From: Desulfobulbus alkaliphilus | Lineage (GTDB): Bacteria; Desulfobacterota; Desulfobulbia; Desulfobulbales; Desulfobulbaceae | DNA: 64,000 nucleotides | Assembly (NCBI RefSeq): GCF_016918545.1 | Contig: NZ_JAFFQC010000015.1 | Location: 37,315 to 101,314, forward strand | Direction: 5' to 3' | Part shown: in pieces, positions 29,349 to 38,609 of the stretch | How the letters are laid out: every line of letters starts with the position of its first letter | How positions within the stretch are numbered: the stretch's first letter is position 1 | Translations under genes and position numbers: made by a program | Notes under the pieces: model-generated | Told to the model about the DNA's origin: nothing | Database searches by the model: none | Seen by the model: the letters and a program-made list of their open reading frames with translations, nothing else

Positions 29349-30380
29349 ATGATCATCCGCGGTAAAAAAATCTGGCCACCGCTTATCCTCGCTCCCATGG
29401 CCGGCCTGACCCACTCGGCGCTGCGGACCCTTCTCCTTGGTTTTGGCGGGGTAGGTCTTCTCACGACCGAGATGCTTGCAGCAACCAGGTTGCCGGCGGA
29501 AAATCCTCACCTGTCACCTTACCTGGTGCGAACCGAGGCTGAATCACCGCTCGCCTACCAGCTGCTGCTGACCGGTGAGGAACATCTTCCCAAAGTGTTC
29601 GATGCGGTCCATCGTTTTCGAGCCGATATCGTTGATCTCAACCTTGGCTGTCCGGCACCTCTGGTCCGCAGAAGTGGTGGCGGCAGCAGCCTGATGGACA
29701 ATCCTGCCCTGGTCCGGCGAATCGTCAGCTCTGCCAGGAAACAAACCCACCTGCCGTTAACCGCCAAGATCCGCCTTGGAGAAGACCTGGATGCGGTACG
29801 TCTTCGTGATTTCTGCGTCATGCTTGTTGATGAGGGACTGGATATGCTCACTGTCCATGCCCGATTGCGGCGGGAATCTTTTTCCAGGCCGCCTCGGTGG
29901 CAATGGGTGGCCAGAATCAAGGAATGGATTGATATTCCCGTCGTGGCCAATGGCGCCATTACTTCGGTGGCCAGTGCCCGGGCCTGTCTCGCCGCAAGTG
30001 GTGCCGACGGGTTGATGATCGGTCGTCAGGCAGCGGTGACACCGTGGATTTTTGCGACCATCGCTCGTGAGGTGTATGGAGCGGCAGTTCCAGAGACGGA
30101 TATCTGGCTCCCCGGTGTGTATCGGCAATTTGCTCAGGCACTGATGGAGCGGTTCCGCCCTGAACGGCGGTTGGGACGGTTGAAGGAGTACACCCATTAT
30201 TTTGCCGGTAATTATCCTTTTGGGCATCATCTGGCCAGTCGCGTCCAGGCAAGTGGTTCGTTCCCGGAGGCCTGTCAGCGGTCAGTAGAGTTTTTTGCCG
30301 AGAATGAACCTCGCTGGCAGAGACTGGAGACAGCTTGGTGGGAGTGGTTCGGATTTCAGGAGTGCAGGGCGGGATTATAG
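29349..30380 (+). CDS. dus: tRNA-dihydrouridine synthase
   Basis: A 343-residue FMN enzyme that reduces uridines in tRNA D-loops. The N-terminal LILAPMAGLTHSALRTLL, the DIVDLNLGCPAPLVRRSGGGSSLM loop with the catalytic Cys, KIRLG, and VVANGAI...GADGLMIGRQA mark the family. The exact subgroup (DusA/B/C) is not clear. The 3' end overlaps the end of the convergent radical-SAM gene by 25 bp. Confidence 0.93.
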   Translation: MIIRGKKIWPPLILAPMAGLTHSALRTLLLGFGGVGLLTTEMLAATRLPAENPHLSPYLVRTEAESPLAYQLLLTGEEHLPKVFDAVHRFRADIVDLNLGCPAPLVRRSGGGSSLMDNPALVRRIVSSARKQTHLPLTAKIRLGEDLDAVRLRDFCVMLVDEGLDMLTVHARLRRESFSRPPRWQWVARIKEWIDIPVVANGAITSVASARACLAASGADGLMIGRQAAVTPWIFATIAREVYGAAVPETDIWLPGVYRQFAQALMERFRPERRLGRLKEYTHYFAGNYPFGHHLASRVQASGSFPEACQRSVEFFAENEPRWQRLETAWWEWFGFQECRAGL

Positions 30381-31651
30381 TAGCCGAAGCGGAGGGCGGG
30401 AAATGTGTTCCGCAGGGTCGCCAGCCAGGTGCGAATACCAAGGGGAGAACCGGTGGCCACATGGCCGATGACTTGCAGGTAGTGTTCCGGGTCCATGTTC
30501 AGGTTGCGCAGCTGAATCAGATCCGGGTGGCAGGAAGCAACCAGTTCAGAAAAAGCAGCATATTCCGCCGGATCGTCGGTGAATCCCGGGAGAATAAAGT
30601 AATTGAGTGAAACATGGCGGTTGTGGTGTTTCATGACCGCAATGGAGCGACGGACATCAGCCAGGGAAAATCCCCTGGGCTGATAATAGCGGTGGTGTCG
30701 TTCCTGTTGCGCACTGTTGAGGGAGATCCGGATCGAATCCAGACCGGCCCTGGCAAGGCGATCAACGGCATCCGGCAGACTGCCGTTGGTGTTGAGATTG
30801 ATAGTGCCACGCCTGGTTCGAGAACGAATCAGGCGGATACTTTTTTCCATGATCCCGGCCTGCAGCAGGGGCTCTCCCTCACACCCCTGCCCGAAGCTGA
30901 CGATGGGGTCTGGTGCGGACAGCAGATGATTCACCGCTACTTCGGCGATTTCCGCTGCCGAGGGGGTGAAGGTGATGCGATCCTGGGTTGAAGGGCAGCA
31001 GCCGGAGGTTTGGAGGGAAATGCAGCCGGCACAGGCGGCGTTGCAGGTCGGCGAACAGGGCAGGGGCGCTTCCCAGCGGCCAAGGAAATAATTCCGGGCC
31101 GCGGGGCAGCCGTAGGTCAGGCAGCATCGGCCCAAGTGCTGTACCAGGCGGTTGGCGGGGTGGTGTTGCAGCTTTTTACGGGTGCGGCGGTCAATGAGCC
31201 GCTGGTCGAATTGATCGGCATCCTGGCGGATATCAGGGTCGCTGCGGAAGGCCGTCGCCCAGAAGCGGCCCTTGCTCCACCCCACTGCGGTATAGGCGAA
31301 CAAAGGCAGGACCGGCACAGGATCGGCAGCCTTTTGAAAAGCAGCCGTGTAAATGGCGGTATGGGCCGGGGCCATGAACGCGGCAACGGCCTGGACCGGT
31401 CTGCCGGAAGCAAACGGATCGGTTGCCAGCAAGGCTGGTTCGCCGCTCTCTGGTTCGATTCCTACCGGCAGACGGCCGGGCAGGGCAAACAGTTCGCTTC
31501 CAGGTGGCAGTTCAATCAGATCATCAGGCTGTGGTGCATTGAAGTGGCCGGCGGCATTGCCGGCCATATACAGGCCATCGTACTCGATGATGGTCCCGTT
31601 TTCAGTGGCAAACAGTAACGATGGAGTGGTTCCGGGGCGGGATACCGCCAT
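30356..31651 (-). CDS. Radical SAM protein, function unknown
   Basis: A 431-residue protein with a radical-SAM core at about residues 195-400. The 4Fe-4S motif CNAACAGC (CX3CX2C) is followed by GQGCEGEPLL and INLNTNGSLPDAVDRLARAGLDSIRISLNS. The N-terminal 190 residues are unrecognised and contain extra cysteines (CCLTYGCPA) just before the core that could bind a further cluster or zinc. It begins 14 bp after a small unknown gene, so the two probably form an operon. Confidence 0.8.
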   Translation of the reverse strand: MAVSRPGTTPSLLFATENGTIIEYDGLYMAGNAAGHFNAPQPDDLIELPPGSELFALPGRLPVGIEPESGEPALLATDPFASGRPVQAVAAFMAPAHTAIYTAAFQKAADPVPVLPLFAYTAVGWSKGRFWATAFRSDPDIRQDADQFDQRLIDRRTRKKLQHHPANRLVQHLGRCCLTYGCPAARNYFLGRWEAPLPCSPTCNAACAGCISLQTSGCCPSTQDRITFTPSAAEIAEVAVNHLLSAPDPIVSFGQGCEGEPLLQAGIMEKSIRLIRSRTRRGTINLNTNGSLPDAVDRLARAGLDSIRISLNSAQQERHHRYYQPRGFSLADVRRSIAVMKHHNRHVSLNYFILPGFTDDPAEYAAFSELVASCHPDLIQLRNLNMDPEHYLQVIGHVATGSPLGIRTWLATLRNTFPALRFGYYNPALHS

Positions 31652-31665
31652 GCCTTGCCCTTGGA

Positions 31666-32088
31666 TTATCGGGGACGAATCTTGGTCAGGACGGAATCGA
31701 CCGCTCGGTAAATGTCGAGGTCATCGCCGAAGACGTCCTGAATATTGGTATGGTTGATCAGGTCTTCAATGATGAACTGCGTCAGGTAGAGGCTGATGAC
31801 ATTGGGGTCAGGAGTCAGGTTGCGGATCGGAGCGATTTTGAACTGCATGTCAAACTCTTCCATTTCACTCATCCGCTGCAGTTGCTTTTCCATGACTTCT
31901 TGAATAGCCTGAACGGAATTTGTTTCAATGATATGTTGATCAAGCAGTCGTTGTACCAGAGAAACAGCTAGATCGGGGGCGAGCTCACGTGATTTTTTCA
32001 GCATGAACTGCCGTTCCCGTTCCCGTTTGCGATCAATGGCATCGATGGTTTTGTTGGTGCTGTTGCTGGGATTGATATGGCGGGCCAT
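31666..32088 (-). CDS. Small conserved-looking protein of unknown function
   Basis: A 140-residue, mostly helical, charged protein (AIDRKRERERQFMLKKSRELAPDLAVSLVQRLLDQ) with a hydrophobic middle part VISLYLTQFIIEDLINHTNIQDVFGDD. There is no signal peptide, and I do not recognise a family. The ATG at 32088 has GAGGAG upstream; an ATG at 32118 is the alternative. It lies 14 bp upstream of the radical-SAM gene and could be its partner or substrate, which is only a guess from position. Confidence 0.7.
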   Translation of the reverse strand: MARHINPSNSTNKTIDAIDRKRERERQFMLKKSRELAPDLAVSLVQRLLDQHIIETNSVQAIQEVMEKQLQRMSEMEEFDMQFKIAPIRNLTPDPNVISLYLTQFIIEDLINHTNIQDVFGDDLDIYRAVDSVLTKIRPR

Positions 32089-32224
32089 GGGGGTTTGCTC
32101 CTCGATGTTACAGCCCATGTGGCGGGCATTGCTTTATTTTGTATCGTCAATATTTTTGCCGATCTTCTGTTGTCACGGCAGGTCGGCCGGCATGCCGAGG
32201 ACGAGAAACAACGAGTCGCGGCGG

Positions 32225-32341
32225 GAATACATACGCCCCGAAGGGCGGCTGGTGAAGGTTGTTATCAAGGATCCTGCTGTAATTGTAGGATGATTACAGG
32301 AAGATATATCCAGGATAAGCGTCCAGCCATTATGGATTCAG
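32225..32341 (+). repeat. TGAATCCGTGA-family dispersed element, degraded copy
   Basis: The body ACGCCCCGAAGGGCGGCTGG through TGATTACAGGAAGATATATCC is clear, with stem TGTAAT/ATTACA. The right end is ATTATGGATTCAGG and the left end is decayed. It fills most of the gap between the phosphorylase and the small unknown gene. Confidence 0.75.
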
Positions 32342-32417
32342 GTTGAATGCTTTTATACTGCACCTTGTGGTGATAAGCACTGCTTTTATACCCACTCCAC
32401 GCTTTTTCTGGGGGTGG

Positions 32418-34613
32418 TTATATTACCTTGTGCTCACTGTGATAGAGACCGTGAAACCGGTCAACTGCCCTGTGAATGTCAGGATCAAGCTGCAGCCTGT
32501 ACTGCTTGACATACTCCGCAGCCATGCGATGGGTATTGAAAATAGGGACATTTAGGCGCAGGTTATTGATGGCCCGTTGCATATAGAGATCCGGCTTTTG
32601 ATAGAACATTTCGAGCACTTTGGGCAGTAACCGGTAGAAATCGTCAGCATCCTCGGTATACAGCAAGGATTCGGGTGCTTCACTGAGATCGGCCTGTTCA
32701 ACCGGGCCTTCAAATCCGAATTTCCAGCCGGTTTGTCCCTGATGATAGCCCTCCACCCACCAACCGTCCATAATACTGATGTTGGGGACACCGTTCAGGG
32801 CCGCTTTCATACCGCTGGTACCGCTTGCTTCAAGTGGGCGTTTGGGGTTGTTGAGCCAGGCATGGACCCCGGCAACCATGAGTTTGGCGACCTGCATGTC
32901 ATACCCGGTGATAAAGACCAGCTTACCCAGACCCTTGCTGCGGAGGTAGAGTTCTTCCTGATTGTCGAGGATCAGTTTGAGTACGGATTTTCCCGGTTCA
33001 TCCGCGGGATGGGCCTTGCCTGCAAAAAGGAAATGCACTGGCCAGTTGTTGTTGACCAGGATCTCGGCGAGTCGTGGGATATCGTCGAAAATGAGGTCAG
33101 CGCGTTTGTAGGTTGAAAATCTGCGGGCGAACCCGATGGTGAAAACTCCCGGTTGCAACCAGTCGGATTCGGGAAGATGAGACAGGTGATTGGGCGGATC
33201 GATCCAGGTCTCCAGCATCTGTTCGCGGTGACTTTTGAGCATGGAATTGACAAATTGGAGCAGCTGCCGGTTGTCGGCATCCCAGGCGGAGCGCAGCGGT
33301 TCCATCAGCAGGGGAACATCTTCCTTGGTCAGCCTGGCAAAACATCCCGGATCCTTACGCCAATTGCTCAGGGAGGGGATAGGGTCGAAACAGCGGCGGC
33401 GGTTGTCGCTGATCCAGGTGAGATGATGAACGCCGTTGGTGATGGCCTTGATTTTTTCGGCAAAGTCTGGAAACTGCTTTTTGGTGACATCCCGGTGCAA
33501 CCTGCTGACACTGTTGATAGCCCGGTTGAGCCGCATGGCCATGGCGGTAAAATTGTATTCGTGGCTGAATTCTTCGTCCTGGGCAAAAAGATTGAGAATA
33601 CGCTGAAAAGCCCGATGGCTGATGGTGGCGTACAGGTCCCGGTCAAATCGGTCATGCCCTGCCTTGACCGGGGTGTGGATGGTATAGACGATTTTGTTAG
33701 CCACCCGGTTTGCCGCGGCGATGATTTCTGCGTCGGTCATGGTATCCTGAAACGATGGGCCCAGAGCCGATTGCAGTTCCTGGAAAATGAGATGCAGAGT
33801 AACTGTGACCCCATGCTGTTCATTGAGGTGGATCGTATCGATGGAGAAGTTGAGCGCTTCGAGCAGGGGCAGGATGGCAGCGCCGAGCATGCGGCGTTGG
33901 TTGGCCTTGATAACGGTCGACTTGGCGTTATAGAGTTGGTGTGCTGATTCAGTGACCCAGGGCGGCGCGTCGGGCAGGCTGTAGTCAATCAAGAACTGGG
34001 GGACAAAGTAATCAAGGAGGTCGTTGATTTCCATTTTCATCCAGACCCGGGCGGGGATCAGGGTCGGATGGTGTTGGCCGTTGAAAAAAGGAATGGCTAT
34101 TGTCAACGGTTGGTCAGGGTTGACCGGGTCTTTGAGCTGAAAAAGGGTTGGCGTCTCTTCAGGAGTCCAGCGGGTAGCGTGATCGATCTGGCCGATTTTA
34201 GAATCAACGATCTGCGAAAAATAACCCTCACGGTAGAGGAGACTGACCGCGACAACCGGTATGCGGAGATCGGCAAAACTCTTTAAGGTGTCACCGGCCA
34301 GAACCCCGAGACCGCCGCTGTAGTTGGGGATTTTCCGGGGACCTTTGAGGTATCTTTTCAACAGGGCGCTGACCCGTTGGTCGCTGCTCTCGGTGAAACC
34401 ATGCGTTTCCATGTAGGTCTTGACCGGATGGAAAACGTCCGGGTCGGCTCCGATTTCCATGGAGACATAAGCTACCGCATCGGTAGCGGGATCTTTCAGC
34501 TTTTGCCAGACATCATCGAATATTTTTTGTGAAATACCAAAAAAGGTGCCGAAGGGGCAGGTGGAGAGCAGGTGGGTGGCAGTGGCGGTGTTGTTGGTTT
34601 GGGCTGCATTCAT
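32418..34613 (-). CDS. glgP: Alpha-glucan (glycogen) phosphorylase
   Basis: A 731-residue GT35 phosphorylase that releases glucose-1-phosphate from glycogen or maltodextrin. The PLP-binding region LEASGTSGMKAALNGVPNISI with the active Lys, the N-terminal NYSGGLGVLAGDTLKSFADL and the LNEQHG block define the short, archaeal/bacterial-type family that lacks the N-terminal regulatory part of the 800-residue enzymes. No other glycogen genes are adjacent. Confidence 0.93.
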   Translation of the reverse strand: MNAAQTNNTATATHLLSTCPFGTFFGISQKIFDDVWQKLKDPATDAVAYVSMEIGADPDVFHPVKTYMETHGFTESSDQRVSALLKRYLKGPRKIPNYSGGLGVLAGDTLKSFADLRIPVVAVSLLYREGYFSQIVDSKIGQIDHATRWTPEETPTLFQLKDPVNPDQPLTIAIPFFNGQHHPTLIPARVWMKMEINDLLDYFVPQFLIDYSLPDAPPWVTESAHQLYNAKSTVIKANQRRMLGAAILPLLEALNFSIDTIHLNEQHGVTVTLHLIFQELQSALGPSFQDTMTDAEIIAAANRVANKIVYTIHTPVKAGHDRFDRDLYATISHRAFQRILNLFAQDEEFSHEYNFTAMAMRLNRAINSVSRLHRDVTKKQFPDFAEKIKAITNGVHHLTWISDNRRRCFDPIPSLSNWRKDPGCFARLTKEDVPLLMEPLRSAWDADNRQLLQFVNSMLKSHREQMLETWIDPPNHLSHLPESDWLQPGVFTIGFARRFSTYKRADLIFDDIPRLAEILVNNNWPVHFLFAGKAHPADEPGKSVLKLILDNQEELYLRSKGLGKLVFITGYDMQVAKLMVAGVHAWLNNPKRPLEASGTSGMKAALNGVPNISIMDGWWVEGYHQGQTGWKFGFEGPVEQADLSEAPESLLYTEDADDFYRLLPKVLEMFYQKPDLYMQRAINNLRLNVPIFNTHRMAAEYVKQYRLQLDPDIHRAVDRFHGLYHSEHKVI

Positions 34614-34876
34614 GTATTAATTCTGATTCTCGGGAAGGAATGGCAAAAGACGATATTTTTGTATGTAAACAGTAAATCTTAGATAACCAGCACTTTTTTT
34701 GCAAGAGAAAATAAAAGTTTGTTGACCAGCGTGACTTGGTCAGGGTTGTTCTGTCAGGGTTCTGTTTCAGGAGGGTATATGAGGGAATCGGTAAAAAAGG
34801 ATTGTATTTCTCCAAGGGCGAAGTAAATTAAAACAGCTTGTTACTTGTTTAACATCAACCGTTATGGAGAAGGGCA

Positions 34877-35398
34877 ATGAGCAGTAAAAAATGGGTGTAT
34901 CTGGCAACGTCGGTGATGCTCATACTTGGCCTTGGTTTTTCAGGCTGCAGCAAGAAAGTACCGGAAACTGTGCCGCCGCCGCCGCAGTTCACGGAAACTG
35001 AAGCCGCCGGGGTTACCGAGCCACTGGATACCGAAGAAACCGGTATCATGGAAGGGCGGACCTCGGGACCCATGGTACCAGTGTATTATGAATTCGACAG
35101 TTCAGCGATCATTGGCGAGCAGGTGCAGCGGATAGAGTTTAATGCTGAATTTCTCAGAGACAATCCTGATATCAGAATCAGGATAGAAGGCAATTGTGAC
35201 CCGCGGGGCACGAGGGAATACAATCTCGCCCTCGGTGAACGTCGTGCCCAGGCAGCAAAGAGGTATCTGGTCAATCTCGGGGTCAGCCCAGAGCGCATGA
35301 ACACCGTCAGTTTCGGGGCGGAGAAATTATTGCTGTATGGGCATGATGAGATTTCCTATGCCCAGAACAGGCGGAGTGATTTCGTCATTATCAATTGA
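34877..35398 (+). CDS. pal: Peptidoglycan-associated lipoprotein Pal
   Basis: A 173-residue outer-membrane lipoprotein. The signal peptide ends in the lipobox LGFSGC (Cys 24), then comes a proline-rich linker and an OmpA-like domain (YYEFDSSAIIGEQVQRIEFNAEFL, IEGNCDPRGTREYNLALGERRAQAAKRYL). Pal anchors the outer membrane to peptidoglycan in the Tol-Pal system. tol genes are not in the window. Confidence 0.93.
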   Translation: MSSKKWVYLATSVMLILGLGFSGCSKKVPETVPPPPQFTETEAAGVTEPLDTEETGIMEGRTSGPMVPVYYEFDSSAIIGEQVQRIEFNAEFLRDNPDIRIRIEGNCDPRGTREYNLALGERRAQAAKRYLVNLGVSPERMNTVSFGAEKLLLYGHDEISYAQNRRSDFVIIN

Positions 35399-35556
35399 TA
35401 AGATATCACTGGTTGTGCATGTTCATCCAGAATCGAGATAAAGTGTACTGGTGAATGCAGTTGCAGGCCAATAAGGGGGCATGCTGCGGATCAGATGTGC
35501 GGGTACAGCAAAAAAGTTAGGAAAAATTGCTGGTTCTGGATGGGCACTCGTCAAAG

Positions 35557-35592
35557 CCGGGTGGAACGCGGGCTTCCTCCCGGTTTTGTTTT
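35557..35592 (+). terminator. Rho-independent terminator between pal and ompH
   Basis: CCGGGTGG pairs with CCTCCCGG (one mismatch), followed by TTTTGTTTTTT. It lies about 160 bp after pal. Confidence 0.65.
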
Positions 35593-35669
35593 TTCAGGCT
35601 CTCAACTTCCAGGTTTGGCTCGACCAGGCCTGGCGGTGAAAAGAGAAATTGTTTTTTAAAGGATTGAAT

Positions 35670-36203
35670 ATGTTGAAAAAAATGAGAAATTTGGTTGGAT
35701 GGCTTGGTGTGTTGATGATTACGGTTGCTGGTTGCTGGCAGAGCCAGGCCTGGGCCGCTGAGACCAAGATTGGAGTGCTCGACATGCAGAAGGTGTTGGC
35801 AACATCCTCAGCCGGGCAGAAGGCACAGGAATTGATCGAGCAGCGCATGGAATCACTGCAAACCGATTTCAGAAAGCAGGAGGGCGATCTGCTTAACCTG
35901 CAAAGTGAGATAGAGAGAAGAAGTTCAGCCTGGAGCGATACGGTTCGCCAGGAAAAAGCCATGGAATTTCAGCAAAAGCGGCGGGATCTCCTGGAAAAAC
36001 AGGAAGAGGCCAAGATGGAACTGCAGAAATTACAGGAAAAGCATGTCAACCCTATTCTGCAGAAACTTGAGGGTGTGGTTGAGAAAGTGGCCAAAGAGAA
36101 AGGCTATGCACTGATCCTGCCGCGCAACATCGTGCTGCATGCCTCACCCGAAGTGGATATTTCCGATCTGGTCGTCACCGAACTGAACAAAGTACTCAAA
36201 TAA
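35670..36203 (+). CDS. OmpH/Skp-family periplasmic chaperone
   Basis: A 177-residue exported protein: signal peptide (LVGWLGVLMITVAGCWQSQAWA), the entry strand KIGVLDMQKVLATSSAGQKAQ, two long coiled-coil arms (about 55-140) and the closing helix. Skp-like trimers hold unfolded outer-membrane proteins. The ATG at 35670 is chosen over one 21 bases upstream because the ribosome-binding site and the signal peptide fit. The heptose kinase gene follows 21 bp later. Confidence 0.88.
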   Translation: MLKKMRNLVGWLGVLMITVAGCWQSQAWAAETKIGVLDMQKVLATSSAGQKAQELIEQRMESLQTDFRKQEGDLLNLQSEIERRSSAWSDTVRQEKAMEFQQKRRDLLEKQEEAKMELQKLQEKHVNPILQKLEGVVEKVAKEKGYALILPRNIVLHASPEVDISDLVVTELNKVLK

Positions 36204-36224
36204 ATCAACAGCTTTTGTACAGCA

Positions 36225-37250
36225 GTGAACAGATCCTTTGAAGACCTGCAGCAGCTTATACCGCGACTGAGTAAAGCCCGGGTGCTTGTCATCGGTGATA
36301 TCATTGTCGACCATTTTCTCTGGGGAACGGTTTCGCGGATATCTCCCGAGGCGCCGGTTCCGGTGGTCAATGTGCAGCGAGAGGATCTGCTTCTGGGAGG
36401 CAGTGCCAATGTATTGCGTAATATTGTCTCTCTTGGTGGCCAGGGGGCGCTCTGCGGTCTTATCGGCGCGGACCCCATGGGGAGGAAAGTGGTGGATCTG
36501 GTCACCAGCCTCGGTGCGTCCACCGAGGGGCTGGTGGTCGGGCAACGACCGACAACCGTCAAAACCAGGGTGGTAGCCCAGGGGCAGCAGGTTGTCAGGT
36601 TTGACCGCGAACAGACCGGTATCCCCGCTCAACAGTCGCTTGACGCTCTTCTGGCCTACCTGAAGCAGCATGTTCACACCTTTGACGCGGTCGTGGTCTC
36701 GGATTATGCCAAGGGTATGATCAATGAGCAACTCATGACCAGCCTGCATCACCTGCTGCATCGAGTTCGAAAGAAGGAAGGTCGTCAGCTGCCGCTGATT
36801 GTCGATCCCAAGCCGTCCAATATACATTGTTTTGTCGGTGCCACCGTCATTACCCCCAATCATCTCGAAGCGATGCAGATAAGCGGCATACGCATCGAGG
36901 ACGATCAGAGCCTTCTGGCCGCGGCTCGCCAGATCCGTAAGGATATCGGCTGTTCAGCGGTGCTCATCACCCGGGGGGAGGCAGGGATGGCACTGTTGGG
37001 GAGCGATGACGTTCTGGTGACCATTCCCACCATGGCCAGAGAAATCTACGATGTGACCGGCGCCGGTGACACCGTGGCGGCAACCCTTGCCCTGGGGTTG
37101 GCTGCCGCTTGCTCGATGGATGATTCCGCTGTGCTCGCCAATCACGCCGCGGGGGTCGTGGTCGGCAAAGTGGGTACGGCCAGTGTCTCCACGGGCGAAC
37201 TTATCACCGCTCTCGGACGATTTTGTTTTCCGGATCCAGGTGCCCGTTGA
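36225..37250 (+). CDS. hldA: D-glycero-beta-D-manno-heptose-7-phosphate kinase
   Basis: A 341-residue PfkB-family sugar kinase with GTG start. The family signature is seen in LVIGDIIVDHFLWGTVSRISPEAPVPV, GGSANVLRNIVSLGG and DVTGAGDTVAATLALG (the anion hole and catalytic Asp). It matches the kinase half of HldE; the nucleotidyltransferase half is absent, so this is the separate HldA form. It makes heptose-1,7-bisphosphate for the LPS inner core. Confidence 0.9.
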   Translation: MNRSFEDLQQLIPRLSKARVLVIGDIIVDHFLWGTVSRISPEAPVPVVNVQREDLLLGGSANVLRNIVSLGGQGALCGLIGADPMGRKVVDLVTSLGASTEGLVVGQRPTTVKTRVVAQGQQVVRFDREQTGIPAQQSLDALLAYLKQHVHTFDAVVVSDYAKGMINEQLMTSLHHLLHRVRKKEGRQLPLIVDPKPSNIHCFVGATVITPNHLEAMQISGIRIEDDQSLLAAARQIRKDIGCSAVLITRGEAGMALLGSDDVLVTIPTMAREIYDVTGAGDTVAATLALGLAAACSMDDSAVLANHAAGVVVGKVGTASVSTGELITALGRFCFPDPGAR

Positions 37251-37349
37251 TCAGCGCTTCGTGTGCGGATAAGCAGGCAGCCAGGTCCGTGTTCAGCTGG
37301 GGCGCATGTGATCCCTTACACCTTCACTGTTTGTAGAGACGATAAAGCA

Positions 37350-38231
37350 ATGCGACTGCGAAGCATGACCGGCTTTGGCCGTGGTGAGGCCTCGGAAGAC
37401 GGCCGGACCTGGGTGGTTGAGGTGCGTACCGTCAACCACCGGTTTCTGGATCAACGGGTTCTTCTGCCCCGACTTTTTGCGGCTTTGGAAGAACCGGTGA
37501 AAAAGGTGGTGGCCGCTGCCTTTGACAGGGGCAGGGTCGACATCAGCATCAGTCTGCTGGGCTCATCCGCTGTTGTCCCGCATCTCAAGGTCAATGAGAC
37601 GGTTGCCCGCCAGTATCACCGCTGTCTGCGGCAACTGGTTGAAGACTACGGCCTGGAAGAGGATATCCGCCTGAGCGACATGCTCACCTTGCGTGATGTC
37701 ATCAGCCTCGAAGAGGGGAATCCGGACATGGATACCGAATGGCAACTGATCAGCACGGCCCTCGATGCGGCCCTTGCCGATTGCGACAGCATGCGTGAGC
37801 GGGAAGGCACTGTTCTGCGGCGGGAGTTGTTGGACCGTCTGGAGAAATTCGAGGTCATCGTCAGGCAGATAGAAAATCAATTGCCGGAAGTGCTGCGGCA
37901 ACGCCAGGCTGATCTCAAGCTCAGGATTGAAAAAGTACTGGACGGCTTTGACCTCGACCCCCTGCGTCTGGCCCAGGAAACTGCGATCATGGCCGATAAA
38001 AGCGACGTAACCGAGGAACTGACCCGGCTTGAGAGCCATATCGCTCAGTTTCGTGCCTTTTTATCCGCTGATGAACCGGTGGGCCGTCGATTTGACTTTC
38101 TTCTTCAGGAATTCCTTCGTGAGGTCAACACGCTGTCCTCGAAAATCGCCAACGCCTCCATCGGTCATCTCAGTGTGGAAATGAAAAATGAAATCGAAAA
38201 ATTACGGGAACAGGTGCAGAATGTCGAATAG
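37350..38231 (+). CDS. yicC: YicC-family endoribonuclease
   Basis: A 293-residue protein with N-terminal MRLRSMTGFGRGEASEDGRTWVVEVRTVNHRFLD and C-terminal GRRFDFLLQEFLREVNTLSSKIANASIG plus VEMKNEIEKLREQVQNVE, both highly typical. E. coli YicC is an RNase acting on some small RNAs. The order yicC-remA-gmk is a conserved cluster, which supports the start and identity. An ATG at 37365 is an alternative start. Confidence 0.93.
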   Translation: MRLRSMTGFGRGEASEDGRTWVVEVRTVNHRFLDQRVLLPRLFAALEEPVKKVVAAAFDRGRVDISISLLGSSAVVPHLKVNETVARQYHRCLRQLVEDYGLEEDIRLSDMLTLRDVISLEEGNPDMDTEWQLISTALDAALADCDSMREREGTVLRRELLDRLEKFEVIVRQIENQLPEVLRQRQADLKLRIEKVLDGFDLDPLRLAQETAIMADKSDVTEELTRLESHIAQFRAFLSADEPVGRRFDFLLQEFLREVNTLSSKIANASIGHLSVEMKNEIEKLREQVQNVE

Positions 38232-38303
38232 CGGCACGAGGGAATTCGGCGGGGTAACGTTGCCGATGCCATTCCGGTCACCGTTTTCCGGAGGGGATTG
38301 AGC

Positions 38304-38609
38304 ATGGACTGCAGGCTTGTCAATGTCGGTTTTGGCAACGCGGTGACAGTCAGCCGCATCCTGGCGGTGGTTCATCCCGGCTCCTCCCCCATCAGGAAGT
38401 TGAAAGATGATGCTCGTTCTGAAAAGAAACTTATCGATGTGACGGAAGGGCGCCGCACCCGGGCCATCATTATTCTCGACAGTGGCCATCTTGTCTTGTC
38501 ATCCGTTCAGCCGGAAACCATCAGTCAGCGTTTACTCGCCCTGATCCAGGACCAGCGCAATCCCTCGTTTTTGCTTGAGAAAAATAAACATGAGCAACAG
38601 GATGGCTAG
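38304..38609 (+). CDS. remA: RemA-like protein (DUF370)
   Basis: A 101-residue protein with MDCRLVNVGFGNAVTVSRILAVVHPGSSPIRKL and RTRAIIILDSGHLVLSSVQPETI, the RemA/DUF370 pattern. In Bacillus RemA is a DNA-binding activator of matrix genes; in Gram-negative relatives its role is less clear. It ends 20 bp inside gmk, so translation is coupled. The start follows GAGGGGATT. Confidence 0.88.
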   Translation: MDCRLVNVGFGNAVTVSRILAVVHPGSSPIRKLKDDARSEKKLIDVTEGRRTRAIIILDSGHLVLSSVQPETISQRLLALIQDQRNPSFLLEKNKHEQQDG

